Shown here: piece after piece, positions 20,701-30,925 of the stretch | How positions within the stretch are numbered: the stretch's first letter is position 1 | Layout: each line of letters starts with the position of its first letter | Assembly (NCBI GenBank): GCA_016618085.1 | Contig: JABLTG010000038.1 | Coordinates: forward strand, 1-64,000 | DNA: 64,000 nt | Reading direction: 5' to 3' | From: Neovahlkampfia damariscottae | Lineage: Eukaryota; Heterolobosea; Selenaionea; Neovahlkampfiida; Neovahlkampfiidae | Program-made: the position numbers and the translations under genes | The notes under the pieces: model-generated | What the model was told of the DNA's origin: nothing | The model's input: only the letters and a program-made list of their open reading frames with translations | The model's database searches: none

Positions 20701-23222
20701 TGATCATTGGTCAAGGATCTGTTACAGGAGGAAACTTGAAACAACATATTGAAAATTTAAATCAAGGTTATAAATACAGCACATTACATTCAGAATATAT
20801 CTTTGGAGCTTATTGTTTACTTCATGAAACTATTGCTCAAGTGTTGAATGGAGAAAACTATTTAACATTGATCCAAAAATGTGAAATTAAATCAAATGAA
20901 TACATGAAATCAAAAAATGTCTTTATGAGAGATTGTCTTCAATTGATTTTAAATTTTGCAAGAGATATGACAGGTGTTTCGAATTTCAAACCCGAATACA
21001 AAATTCCAGCATTCAAGAAACTTAAAACTGTCAGTTCATTTATTCTTTATATGGAAGGTGTACTCAATTATTTTAAAGGAAACTATGAAGCAGCAGCTCC
21101 TTTTTTTTTAGATGTGGACAAAATCATAAATAACCAAATGGGACTTTTTGGATTTTATGAATCCAAATTTTATACTTTGATGACTTGCATTCACTTATAT
21201 AATAAATCAAAAGATGAAAAAGACCTGGAAGATATTCAACGAAGATTGAAAGAATATGAATCATTTGCTATATTGAGCCCTGAATTTTTGTATCCAAAGT
21301 ATCGATTAGCGTCAGCATTTCTTGAAACAACACAACCAAATGTTGATAATTTTGTAGTGATATCAAAATTTGAAGACATAATTGAATCAACAACATTATT
21401 TGGATTGGTCACTTCTACTGCTATTGCGTATGAAATCATGCTTCAATTTTGTCATGAAAAGAAATTCTCAGCTGGGATTTGTAAAATGTATTTGAGTGAA
21501 TGCTTAAGAATCTGGTCTAGTTTGTCAGCAAAAACAAAATGCAATAAACTTCAACAAGAATATGCCAAATATGTTTCGATTCATAGAACCAATTCAATGC
21601 CTTCAATGTCAATATCTGCATCAACTACAGCAATGTCGGGAACATCAATTAACTCATCATATTCTACATCTCCAGGTTATGGTGCAATGGGATATGGAGA
21701 ATCATTAGACATGATGAGTATTATCAAAGCCTCGCAAGCACTATCCGTTGAATTAACAACAGTAAATTTGATATTCAAAGTGATGGAAATCATCATTGAA
21801 AATACTGGAGCTGAAAATGGTCTATTGTTCTTAGAAGATAGCAACAAAATGGAATATCTAGAAACTCAAATTGGGAATGGAAAAATCAAACAAATTCACA
21901 AATTGGCCACTTCATTTAAAGAAAATGAAAAGTTCTGCTCATTTCTTTTGAGCTTATCAAAGACAATTAGAAAAACGATAATCATCAACAATGTCTCTGG
22001 ATCTGAATATTCTGATAATGATTATCTCCAAAAAAACGAAATCAAATCAATTTGTATTCATCCAATCATAAAAGGAAAAAAATACATAGGTTCAATTTAT
22101 TTGGAAAATAAATCATTAGAAGGAATCTTTGATGAAAACAGAAAAGAAATTTTGCAACATATTTCATCTCAATTAGCTATTTCTTATGAAAATGCAAAAC
22201 TATATGATGATATGAATTTATTGAATCTGTCATATGAAAGATTTCTCCCTAAGGAATTTTTGAATCAATTGGGAAAAGGAGATGTGAGAAATATAAAAAA
22301 AGGAGATGCCTCCACGAAAAAATTTTCAGTTCTTTTTTCAGATATTCGTGGTTTCACCAATATCACTGAAAAAATGAACCCAGAAGAAAGTTTTTCTTTT
22401 GTCAATGAAATTCTTTCTTATTTGGCACCTGTCATTTCAAAGCACAATGGGTTCATTGATAAATTCTTTGGGGATTGTATCATGGCTTTATTTCCTTACA
22501 ATGTTGATGATTCAATAAAATGCGGCTATGAAATGCTATCTGAATTGAAAGTGTACAATAAAGAATGTCGTAAAGGAATGATTCCTATTGACATTGGGAT
22601 TGGTATTCATTTTGGAAATGTAATGCTTGGAACTATTGGCGCTGAAGAAAGAATTGATGCAACTGTAATTTCAGATACCGTAAATACAGCTTCAAGAGTT
22701 GAATCTCTTACTAAAGCTTTGGGAGCAAATTTCATTGTTACTGAAGAATTACTTCAACAATCAACATTGGTTCATAAAAACAGATATATTGGGAAATATC
22801 TGTTGAAAGGAAAAGAGCTTCCAATAGCGTTGTTTCATATGATTCAATCAACTGAAGGAAGTGATGATGATTTTTCTCAAGCAATTCGTTTGTTTGAATC
22901 TGGGAAATTCGAGAAATCAGAAGAAATTTTTGTCCAATTGACAGATAAAACTTCAAAGTATCTCTTGAAAGTTGTTGGTCAATATAAAAAATATTCATTC
23001 AATGAAAACTGGAATGGTGAAATCAAAATCGATAAAGATGGAAATTTAATTCATTTAGAAAATGAATTAAAAATCGATTCTTCCATCAAGAAATTATCAA
23101 AAGAAAACAAGAAACAAGTTCTCAATGATTTATTAACAGATGAAGATTTTGAATTGTTTTTGAAATCAATTTCAAAAGAAAATCCAGAAAAGGTGCAACA
23201 AATTTTGAATAAGTATCAATAA
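17779..23222 (+). CDS. Ser/Thr kinase - AAA - TPR - GAF - class III adenylyl cyclase
   Basis: About 1802 residues, one 35-nt intron (18864-18898). Kinase-like domain at residues about 1-285 (H-R-D-I-K-L-S-N-F, D-F-G-L-A, S-P-E-Q). STAND/AAA-type ATPase from about 320 (P-loop G-Y-S-G-S-G-K-S, Walker B L-I-I-D-D-L-Q-W-A-D near 448). Helical TPR-like region about 600-1250. GAF domain about 1300-1460. Cyclase about 1500-1680 (F-S-D-I-R-G-F-T, F-I-D-K-F-F-G-D-C-I-M-A-L-F, E-R-I-D-A-T-V-I-S-D-T-V-N-T-A-S-R-V-E). Both metal Asp, the adenine-selecting Lys and Asp and the catalytic Asn/Arg are present, so cAMP production is expected. This order is typical of bacterial multisensor proteins. Cytosolic: no transmembrane segment seen. 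The kinase G-loop looks weak. Confidence 0.88.
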
Positions 23223-23242
23223 AATTTTATTTTTTAAGAAAT

Positions 23243-24928
23243 TTATTCTTTAATGATCCACATTTCATCTTCAACTTTTCCATTTGTCATTCTATAAAAT
23301 TCAAATTTTAAATGAGTTCCATTGTAAATTTCCATTCTTCCAAATCCATAATGATTATGAGAATGAGCAATGAAATCTCTTTGTCTTAAATCACAAACAC
23401 CCAAAGCTGGAGAAAGTCCGGAATAAGCACCTGCAGAACCTACCATTAATTGAACTGGTGCCTTTGGATTTCTATAAACATTTCCTGAAGATTGAGTTGG
23501 TTTTCCATCAAAAACAGGAAAAGAACGATAATAACAATGATTATGACCAAAATGCTAAAAAGAGTGAACTCATTTCCTTGTTTAAACTTACACCAATATC
23601 AACTTTATATTTCAATAAAAGAGGTTCAATATGTTTTCTCACTGCTGTGATTCTGTCATGTTCAAAATCATAAACTGGTTTGTGTCCTTGAACCATAATC
23701 TGAAAAAGTAAAAAGAATTGAAATTTGTTACCCATGGAACATTTTGTCTATTTTCATTTGCTTTTCTTAAATCTTCTTCAATGAATTTGTATTGCTCAGT
23801 GCCCGGTTCAAAACTATGATATTTATCTTCTGTGTTAAAACTCAAAATGTGAATTCCACCAAAATCATAGGAATACCACATTTGATTTTCTGACTTTGTC
23901 ATTTGAAATCTATTCTTATAAGCTGTGAATTCTTTGTACTGTTCATGATTTCCTTTAAAAAAAAAAAGTTAATTTTTATAATTTTCTTTACCTGGAGACA
24001 CTATGGAAAGGTTAATTTTTTAAAGATTTGAGATACCCATATAAGGTACATATTTCGCATATGGTTCCACTTGTCTTTGTAAAACGTCCCAAATTGGTTG
24101 AATTTCGCCTCTTCCATTTGTTCCCATGTCAGCATAAGCAATGTCACCAGCATGAGTCACTAAATCAAAAGGTTTTTCTTTAAAATGTTTTGTAATTTCT
24201 CTTGCTACCATGAAACCGACTGGAAAAACAGTACCTTTACATAAAGTTAAAGTTAACAACAACATAAAAAAACTTACCCATGTCACCATAAATGGCTAAT
24301 TTCAAAGGAAACTTATCACCTTGAGTCTTGAATGATAATACTGGAGAAGATTTGTTTTCTACTAAAATTTGATAACGATACAAAGCGTTAGGTGTCAAAT
24401 CAGTCAAAACTACTTTATGTAACCAAGTACCTGTATTCCATGGAAATGGTAATTTATAAGTATATTGAATTGCTTCTTTTTCTTGACTCAAATTTTGAAT
24501 TCCATATTTAACTTTTGAAGAAGATGTTTTTTCTTTTTTTGTCAGTTAAAAGTTTTTGTTTTACTTTTCGTAGCCCACATAATAATCATTTCAGTAGGGT
24601 TTCCAGTCACTGAAAGATGGATTTGTTGTGGTTCTGCATCATCTTTTGGTTCTTCAAGTGTTTTATAAATTTTTTGAAAATCTTTCCATGACATTTCTTT
24701 GTTTTTCAAAATTTCTTGAGCTCCTAAGTGTGCCATTTTAATAGATTTATCATTTTTTTCATGCATGAATTCTAATAAATATTTTGATAATTCAGCAACA
24801 GAAATTTTGTTGTCATGGTTTAAATCAAGAACATTGAAATATGTTCTTAAACTATTTTCTTTGCATGTTGCCATAGTAAACACAAATGTTAAAACAAGTA
24901 AAACAGAAATGATTCTCTTCATCAACAT
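23243..24928 (-). CDS. Purple acid phosphatase with N-terminal EF-hand region
   Basis: Begins with a signal peptide (M-K-R-I-I-S-V-L-L-V-L-T-F), then an EF-hand (D-L-N-H-D-N-K-I-S-V-A-E-L), a fibronectin-like segment (S-V-T-G-N-P-T-E-M-I-I-M-W-A-T), and a metallophosphatase core with all motifs: G-D-M-G, G-D-I-A-Y-A-D, P-G-N-H-E, V-Q-G-H-K-P and G-H-N-H. Seven introns were placed. A 9-nt exon (23992-24000) supplies V-S-P-G just before N-H-E. It hydrolyses phosphate esters at low pH in secretory, lysosomal or extracellular space. The EF-hand ahead of the enzyme is unusual. TGATTGG lies at about 24957-24963, about 29 nt upstream. Confidence 0.88.
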
Positions 24929-24956
24929 TGTCAATTCTACAGTCAATAACTGAAAT

Positions 24957-24963
24957 GATTGGA
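24957..24963 (-). promoter_or_regulatory. CCAATCA box (TGATTGG on +) of the phosphatase gene
   Basis: About 29 nt upstream of the ATG at 24928, in a divergent-free intergenic stretch of under 90 nt. Confidence 0.5.
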
Positions 24964-25015
24964 TAAAAATTTTGGAAGGTTTAAAATAATGGAGATGAAA
25001 AATTGAGTTTTTTTT

Positions 25016-25929
25016 TTATTTTGATTTTCTATTTCTTGAAAGAGCCATTAATTCTTGAATGAATTTAAAATATAAGAGCGAATATAAAATTCCACCTAAA
25101 TGAGCAAAATGATCAAATCCACGCCATTTAAACAAAACTCCTAATATATCAAAGCAAACAATTCCCATTGTTCCATAAGAAATTGGAAATGAAATACCTG
25201 GTAAAAATATCAATCCAATTTCCGCATTTGGTGCTAATAAAGCTGTAAAACCCAATAAAAACATTAAAGAACCTGAAGCACTTTTAAATAATTTAATAAC
25301 AAATATTTGAATAATTTACCCAAGTGAAAGTGCTGGTCGTGTTAATATCACACGAAAAATTTGTGAAATCAATGAAGCAAAGATACCTGATGAAATATAA
25401 GCAGAAAGGAAGTACTCTCTTCCTAAAGATCTGTGAATAGTTTCTCCAAATGACATCAGTGCGTACATGTTAAATCCAAAATGTAAAAAATGTTTGTGGG
25501 AAAATGTGGAAGTTAGTAAAGTAAATGTTTTTTCTGACAGTGTATTATGTAAAAAGTTTCTGTCCATAAAAGCTCTTATTCTTAGATTTGGAATTTGCCA
25601 TACTTTTACTGTTAGAATTTCTAAAAAAAAATCGAACGTAGAAAAACCACTGAATTTACAAAAACAATGGAATATAAAGTTTGTTGTGACTCGGTAAGAG
25701 AATTCCAGTATTTCATTATACCTTTATATGATCTTCTTTTTGGTGGTTTGAATTGTTCACGTTTTTTTATTTGATAAGCTGCAGAAAAAGTTGCCAGATT
25801 CCAAATGATAAAAAAATTTATCGGTCTGACAATTAATGTGTATGCACCTGGTGGTTTTTGGTAATTCTTTGAAAACTGTTGAAAATTGTTGAACTTGTTT
25901 TTCAACTTTTGTTTGAAAAACTTGAACAT
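25016..25929 (-). CDS. PARL-like mitochondrial rhomboid protease
   Basis: Three exons. A basic, amphipathic N-terminus precedes about seven membrane helices. Rhomboid landmarks are H-F-G-F-N-M-Y-A-L, S-L-G-A-S-G-S (catalytic Ser in GxSG) and H-F-A-H-L-G-G (catalytic His). I-P-N-L-R before the core and the family order match the PARL/Pcp1 group, which cleaves inner-membrane proteins such as OPA1/PINK1-type substrates. The first intron is only 17 nt (25621-25637), the shortest seen. CCAAT at 25938-25942 is 8 nt from the ATG. Confidence 0.85.
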
Positions 25930-25990
25930 TTTGTTAACCAATGAAATTGTTTTGAAACAACAAAAATTAAATGAAACAAAAATGGAACAT

Positions 25991-26860
25991 CTATTTTATT
26001 TTTTGTAATGGTTCCATTTTGTATAGATTTACAATTGATCTTTCTTCCTCTTCTCCATAATTGTCCTCTGGAAATGTCATTCCAATTTTTTTATCCAATA
26101 CTTTCTCAACTTCGAAAAATTTTTCTGATTTTTTGAAGAAGTTTAAATCTTCCTCTTTCAACCTATTTTGGTTTTAATTCAAATTTTGGATTTACCATGG
26201 CCTATGATGAGAAAATGCAACAAAAATTTTGGTGTTTGGTTTTGAGTAAGCCAAACAAGAAGCTGCCAAACCTTCATGAGCAAAATGATTGAAAATTAAG
26301 TCACTTAAAATAATAACATCAAATTTTCCTTTTTTTGACAATTCATCATTCTTTTTGCCCCATAAATGACCAAATACTTCACAAATGTCTGAATTTTTTA
26401 CATTTTTGTCAACATTATCTTGAATATTTGTCATTAACTCTTAAATAGTTGCTAGTTTAATTGTGTCAAAAAATTTTTACCTTCATCCGGGTAATCTGTG
26501 ATAACAACTTCTTTTGCATTTAAATTTGCACAAACAATAGACGGCAGAGCACCTGCTGCACCTAATTCTAATACTTTTTTGTTCTCAATGAACTGTTGAT
26601 TTGATATGAAATACTCAGATAATAATTTAGCAGCATTACAAAGGAAATTGCCCCATCTGAGGATCAATATGAATGATTTTACTTACAATGCATGCTCACC
26701 GACAAGTTTGATATCAACTTTTTGGTTAATTTAAAAGTGTTAATTTACATTCAAAGTCTTCAATTTTGACTTTTTCTATCCTTTCATCTCTTGATGCAGG
26801 TGTGAAATCTTCTGGTTCTTCAAACATGGAAATCATTAAATTGTCACTGACTTCAGTCAT
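25991..26860 (-). CDS. EFM7/NNT1-like protein methyltransferase, copy 1
   Basis: Five exons. Methyltransferase family 16 layout: G-E-H-A-L-W-G-N-F-L-C-N-A, L-E-L-G-A-A-G-A-L-P-S (SAM loop), V-V-I-T-D-Y-P-D, G-H-L-W-G, F-D-V-I-I-L-S-D-L-I-F-N-H and F-S-H-H-R-P. EFM7/NNT1 enzymes methylate elongation factor 1A; related enzymes methylate other proteins. It is a tandem paralogue of the next gene. The TGATTGG at 26965-26971 is 104 nt upstream, farther than usual. The protein continues past the catalytic core with an acidic tail ending in L-Y-K-M-E-P-L. Confidence 0.85.
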
Positions 26861-27052
26861 TCTATGGTTGTGAAAATGTAAGACGTTGTAGTCAAAAGTG
26901 GAAGAAAATTTTTTCCGTTAATTTCATTGGTGGTGTTCATCGAATTCGAAACGAAGTTCATTTTTGATTGGCTTTGAAAACTTATTTTTCTCAAGAGTTT
27001 TGGTTTATTTTTACAAGAATACTGATTCCAGTACAAAATTCGAGATAAAAAA

Positions 27053-27948
27053 TCATAAAAGTACCATTTTATAAAGACTGACAACTGATCTCATCTCCTC
27101 TTCTCCATAATCGTCTTCAGGAAACATCATTCCTAAATTTTTATCCATTACTTTTTCAACTTTGAAATAATTTTCAGATTTTTTGAAAAAATTCAAATCT
27201 GCTTCTTTTTTCCTGTTGTATGCGCACATTAAAAAAATGAAAAAAACTTACCATGGTCTGTGATGTGAAAAACTAACCAATGTTATTGTTGATGCCTTTG
27301 AACAAGCAATACAAGAAGCTATCAAATCATCATGAGCAAAATGATTGAAAATTAAGTCACTTAAAATGATAACATCAAATTTTCCTTGTTTTGATAGTTC
27401 ATCATCCTTTTTGCCCCATAAATGTCCAAAAACTTGACAGATTTCTTTATTTCTTACATTTTTATCAACATTTTCTTGTATATTTAATAATAACTCTTCG
27501 ACTTGTTAAACTCTTTTACTGGTTTTACCTTTGTCTGGATAATCTGTGATTATAACCTTTTTAAAAATTAAAAAATAATTTAAGAAAGAAATACTTCTTT
27601 GGCATTTAAATTTGCGGATAAAATTGATGGAAGGGCTGCTGCTGCACCTAATTCTAAAATTCTTTTGTCTTTCACCAATTCTGGATTTGTGATGAAATAT
27701 TCCGAAATTAACTTGGCTCCATTCCATAAAAAATTGCCCCAACTGGTTTTTAGATAAATAAAAATTTTTACAGTGCATGCTCTCCTACAAGCTTTATATC
27801 AACTTTTTCTGTTAATTTTTTATATTTTTGAAATACATTCAAAAGAATCAATTTTTATATTCACAATTTGGTCTTCTCGAGGTTTTGGTCTGAAACCTTC
27901 TGGTTCTTCAAACATTGAGTCCATCAAATTTTCAGCTTCTTCTGTCAT
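27053..27948 (-). CDS. EFM7/NNT1-like protein methyltransferase, copy 2
   Basis: Same architecture and intron positions as copy 1 (L-E-L-G-A-A-A-A-L-P-S, V-I-I-T-D-Y-P-D, I-L-S-D-L-I-F-N-H, F-S-H-H-R-P). It has one extra intron of about 38 nt inside the K-E / V-I-I-T-D junction that copy 1 lacks. It ends L-Y-K-M-V-L-L. TGATTGG at 27970-27976 is 21 nt before the ATG. The two genes are clearly a tandem duplication with substantial divergence, so they probably differ in substrate or expression. Confidence 0.85.
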
Positions 27949-27969
27949 GTTTTCTCTTCTAAAAAAAAA

Positions 27970-27976
27970 TGATTGG
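27970..27976 (-). promoter_or_regulatory. CCAATCA box of methyltransferase copy 2
   Basis: TGATTGG on the + strand, 21 nt upstream of the ATG at 27948. Confidence 0.5.
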
Positions 27977-28099
27977 CGGAAAAAAGTGAATAAGAAACCA
28001 ATTTTAAAAACAATTCAACAGAGTCATTAAATTATCATTTTGCACGAAATTGAATCTAAAGTGATAAATTGTTTATTTTGTACAAAATGATGTTACAAT

Positions 28100-28492
28100 T
28101 CACTTTGACTCCTTTTCAAAGATTTTCATTTCATTTTCCAAACCTACACCTCCTTTTACAACACTAACTTCTTTTTTTAAGCTCAATTCAGATTCTGTGA
28201 ATGCTTTAGCTTCTCCTTTGAATCCTGTTTGTGCTGTAATGACTGAAGCTTCGCCCTTGAGACCATAGCTTTCTTTATCAGTTATCAAACCTGCTTCACC
28301 TTTCAAAGAATAGCTTTCTTTGTCAGTGATTAAACCAGCTTCACCTTTCAAACTGTAATTTTTTGTGTCTGTGACTAAACCTGATTCACCTTTGAAGCTA
28401 TAAGTATCCTTATCCGTAAATAGACTCAACTCTTTGCTTAAGTCTAAAAAATCTAATTGTTTCCAGACGTCTTTGAGAAATTCCTTTGTCAT
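28100..28492 (-). CDS. Small protein of tandem 15-residue repeats
   Basis: 130 residues from the ATG at 28492, supported by CCAATCA (28536-28542 on +) 43 nt upstream. After a 27-residue helical start it consists of repeats with consensus (V/I)-T-D-K-E-S-Y-S-L-K-G-E-A-G-L. About five to six units are visible and the last ones are degraded. Every unit has the K-G-E-(A/S) core. The alternating polar/hydrophobic pattern suggests beta-strands or a solenoid, or an amphipathic coat. I know no named family that fits. It lies 73 nt downstream of the DHHC gene on the same strand. Confidence 0.65.
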   Translation of the reverse strand: MTKEFLKDVWKQLDFLDLSKELSLFTDKDTYSFKGESGLVTDTKNYSLKGEAGLITDKESYSLKGEAGLITDKESYGLKGEASVITAQTGFKGEAKAFTESELSLKKEVSVVKGGVGLENEMKIFEKESK

Positions 28493-28565
28493 ACTATTAA
28501 CAGTTGAGTTTTGAACCTTGGAAAAATATTCAATATGATTGGTTGACAGAATCAAGTAAATCTCT

Positions 28566-29810
28566 TTATTTGGATTTTCTCTTTTCAACACTTTGTATAT
28601 TTATGGAAACTTCATTTATATTTTCTTCTTCCAAATGATTAGAATTGAAAATATCATTTTGAATGCATGTTGGAAATTCCAACCCATCACCTTCAACTGA
28701 TTCTGAGGTTGGAATGAACCAATATCTCCAATCATTTCCCATGACCAATCTCCAATTTTGAGTATAACCAACGTCATATGGATGTATTCTTGACTAATGA
28801 AGAAAAGTTTCAGAAAAATGTGAAAATATTTCTTACAGAGCAATCAACTCTTCTGACATCTTGAAATGTTTCATTTGTGGTTGTATTCGCAAGAATCAAT
28901 TTAATATGATAAATAGTGAAAAAAAATAATGTACATCCGAATAACAGCATCACCAGTCCAACCCAAAGACCGTTGATATCAGCAAGTGATGGTAATTCTT
29001 GTGATGAATTTCCAGTTGCGTAGAACATCTAAAAATTGAGAAATTTGATTATATTACTTTTGAAAAACTGTGATATATTGGATAAATCATCATTGGAACT
29101 CCATATAAACAACCAAGACAAGTGTAAATCAAAAATAAAATAAAATATTTGTAATTGTGAAAACCTACGCAATTATTTACCCAAGGACAATGGTGATCCA
29201 TCTTTTTGTTGAGACTTTTTTTTTTTTTTTTACTTTTAAAACACATCTAAAAGTAATTAATTTTTTTAAGTGTTTACTGGTCACATGATGAACAATGATG
29301 ACATCTATCAGGTTTCAAATGACGACACCTCTTACAATATCTTATTCTACCATCTTGTTTTCTTTCTTTTGGATTACAATCATCTCTAAAAACTGATTGT
29401 CTATTTTCAATTTTTTCCATTTCTTCACCAGTCAAATCCTAACAATAAAAACAAATTTTCACTTACCCAGTTTATAGGTACCATACCACCATTTGTAAAA
29501 ACACATTTCAAATATGAATAAATTGACATAGAGACAAAAAAACCAGCAATGAAAATTATTGGAAAAAAAATTAAAAAATGATATGAATTAGCACCCTTAA
29601 AAGAATAAAAAAATAATATTAATACCAAATAAGCGCCTGAAATAAAAACCCAAATTTGAGTCATTACAACCAAAAAAACAATAACAAAAGAGCAACAACT
29701 TTTTCAATAAGAAATAAAGAAAAAACTTACGACCTCTCATATACTTTTGAATACAGTGGTCTATTCTTTCTCATTTCATCCAAACTCATTCTCTCTTCAT
29801 TATGCTCCAT
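28566..29810 (-). CDS. DHHC protein S-palmitoyltransferase
   Basis: Spliced exons give four membrane segments around the Cys-rich domain: [22 protein letters not shown], then C-V-L-K, then [13 protein letters not shown]. The catalytic DHHC, the zinc Cys/His, a T-T-N-E motif (TTxE) and the following N-P-Y-like H-P-Y-D-V-G region are present. A 13-nt exon (29234-29246) codes Q-C-V-L-K between two introns. It transfers palmitate to Cys of membrane-associated proteins at Golgi or plasma membrane. The CCAATCA box lies 2 nt before the ATG (29813-29819). Confidence 0.88.
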
Positions 29811-29812
29811 TC

Positions 29813-29819
29813 TGATTGG
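29813..29819 (-). promoter_or_regulatory. CCAATCA box almost touching the DHHC start codon
   Basis: Coding-strand order CCAATCA-GA-ATG. If the box works as a promoter element, the 5' leader must be extremely short or the box lies within it. Confidence 0.5.
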
Positions 29820-29850
29820 TAAATAAATAATTTTTATTTTTCATTTTGTT

Positions 29851-30834
29851 TTATTGCCAAACAATAATTGATTCATCCCAAGAACCAGAAATCATTTTTC
29901 CATCCTGTAATTCAATCAAACAATTGACAACACCATCATGGTATTCTAATGTATTTTCGCATTTACCTTCTAAATTCCAGAGTTTTATAGTTTTGTCTTT
30001 TGAACCTGAAGCTAATCTTCCATCTTGTAATTGAATAAGTGGTCCTATTGCTTGAGAATGTCCTCTCATTGTGACCTCATTTTTTCCATCTTTTAAACTC
30101 CAAATTTTTATCGTTAAATCTCTTGAAGAGGTTGCAAGTCTACCGTCTTGTAATTCAACCAAATCTGAAATTAAGTTTTCATGTCCTTTTAATGTAATTT
30201 CTGATTTTCCATCTAATCTCCAAATTCTTACAGTGTCATCATCAGAAATGGATGCTATTCTTCCATCTGATAATTGTTTTAATTTTCTAACAACATTTGA
30301 ATGTCCTTCAAGAGTCTGTTCACAAGTTCCATCAAGTTTCCAAAATTTAATTGTTTTATCACCTGAACCTGAAACTATTCTTCCATCTTTTAATTGTATT
30401 ACACTCACAACAGCGTCTGTATGTCCTTTAAATGTTGAAAGTAATTTTGAACCATCAGCTGACCATATCATCACATCCATTTCACATCCACCACATAAAC
30501 TACCATCTTCTAATTCAATAACAGATGAAATAAGTTTCTCTTTAACTTCAACTGTTTTCAAACATTTTCCACTTTCTAATGACCAAATTTTCATTGTTCC
30601 ATCAAGAGAAACTGAAACGATGTTTTCGTTTTTTAATTGTAATATTTGAATAATAAATCCTTGGTGTTCATCAAACGTTGCTTTTGATTCACCATCTTTG
30701 CTCCAAATAATTACACAACCATCATGTGAACAAGATGCAACTGAACCATCTTTCAAAGGTAATAATGCAACTACTTTGTCTTCATGTTCTTCTAATACAG
30801 CCAATACTTTTCCAGAGATAAAAGTTTCTGACAT
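29851..30834 (-). CDS. WD40 beta-propeller protein, eight repeats
   Basis: 327 residues, intronless, with about eight WD units of about 40 residues. Each follows x-G-H-x-(n)-L-x-D-G-R-(I/L)-x-S-x-S-x-D-x-T-(I/V)-(K/R)-(I/F)-W. It has no additional domain, so it should be a soluble scaffold. The regular spacing and intra-gene similarity suggest recent repeat amplification. The specific partner is unknown. CCAATCA at 30883-30889 lies 48 nt upstream. Confidence 0.85.
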   Translation of the reverse strand: MSETFISGKVLAVLEEHEDKVVALLPLKDGSVASCSHDGCVIIWSKDGESKATFDEHQGFIIQILQLKNENIVSVSLDGTMKIWSLESGKCLKTVEVKEKLISSVIELEDGSLCGGCEMDVMIWSADGSKLLSTFKGHTDAVVSVIQLKDGRIVSGSGDKTIKFWKLDGTCEQTLEGHSNVVRKLKQLSDGRIASISDDDTVRIWRLDGKSEITLKGHENLISDLVELQDGRLATSSRDLTIKIWSLKDGKNEVTMRGHSQAIGPLIQLQDGRLASGSKDKTIKLWNLEGKCENTLEYHDGVVNCLIELQDGKMISGSWDESIIVWQ

Positions 30835-30925
30835 GTTTTTTCTGTTCTGCAGGTAACAAATCAGATGTCAAAATAAAATAAACCAATCAATGGACATCTC
30901 TCATTTGTAAAAAAATTAAAATTAT

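Noticed and set aside
30071-30649. 192-residue ORF opposite the WD40 gene
   Set aside because: Antisense shadow of regular WD repeats; no homology and no start context.
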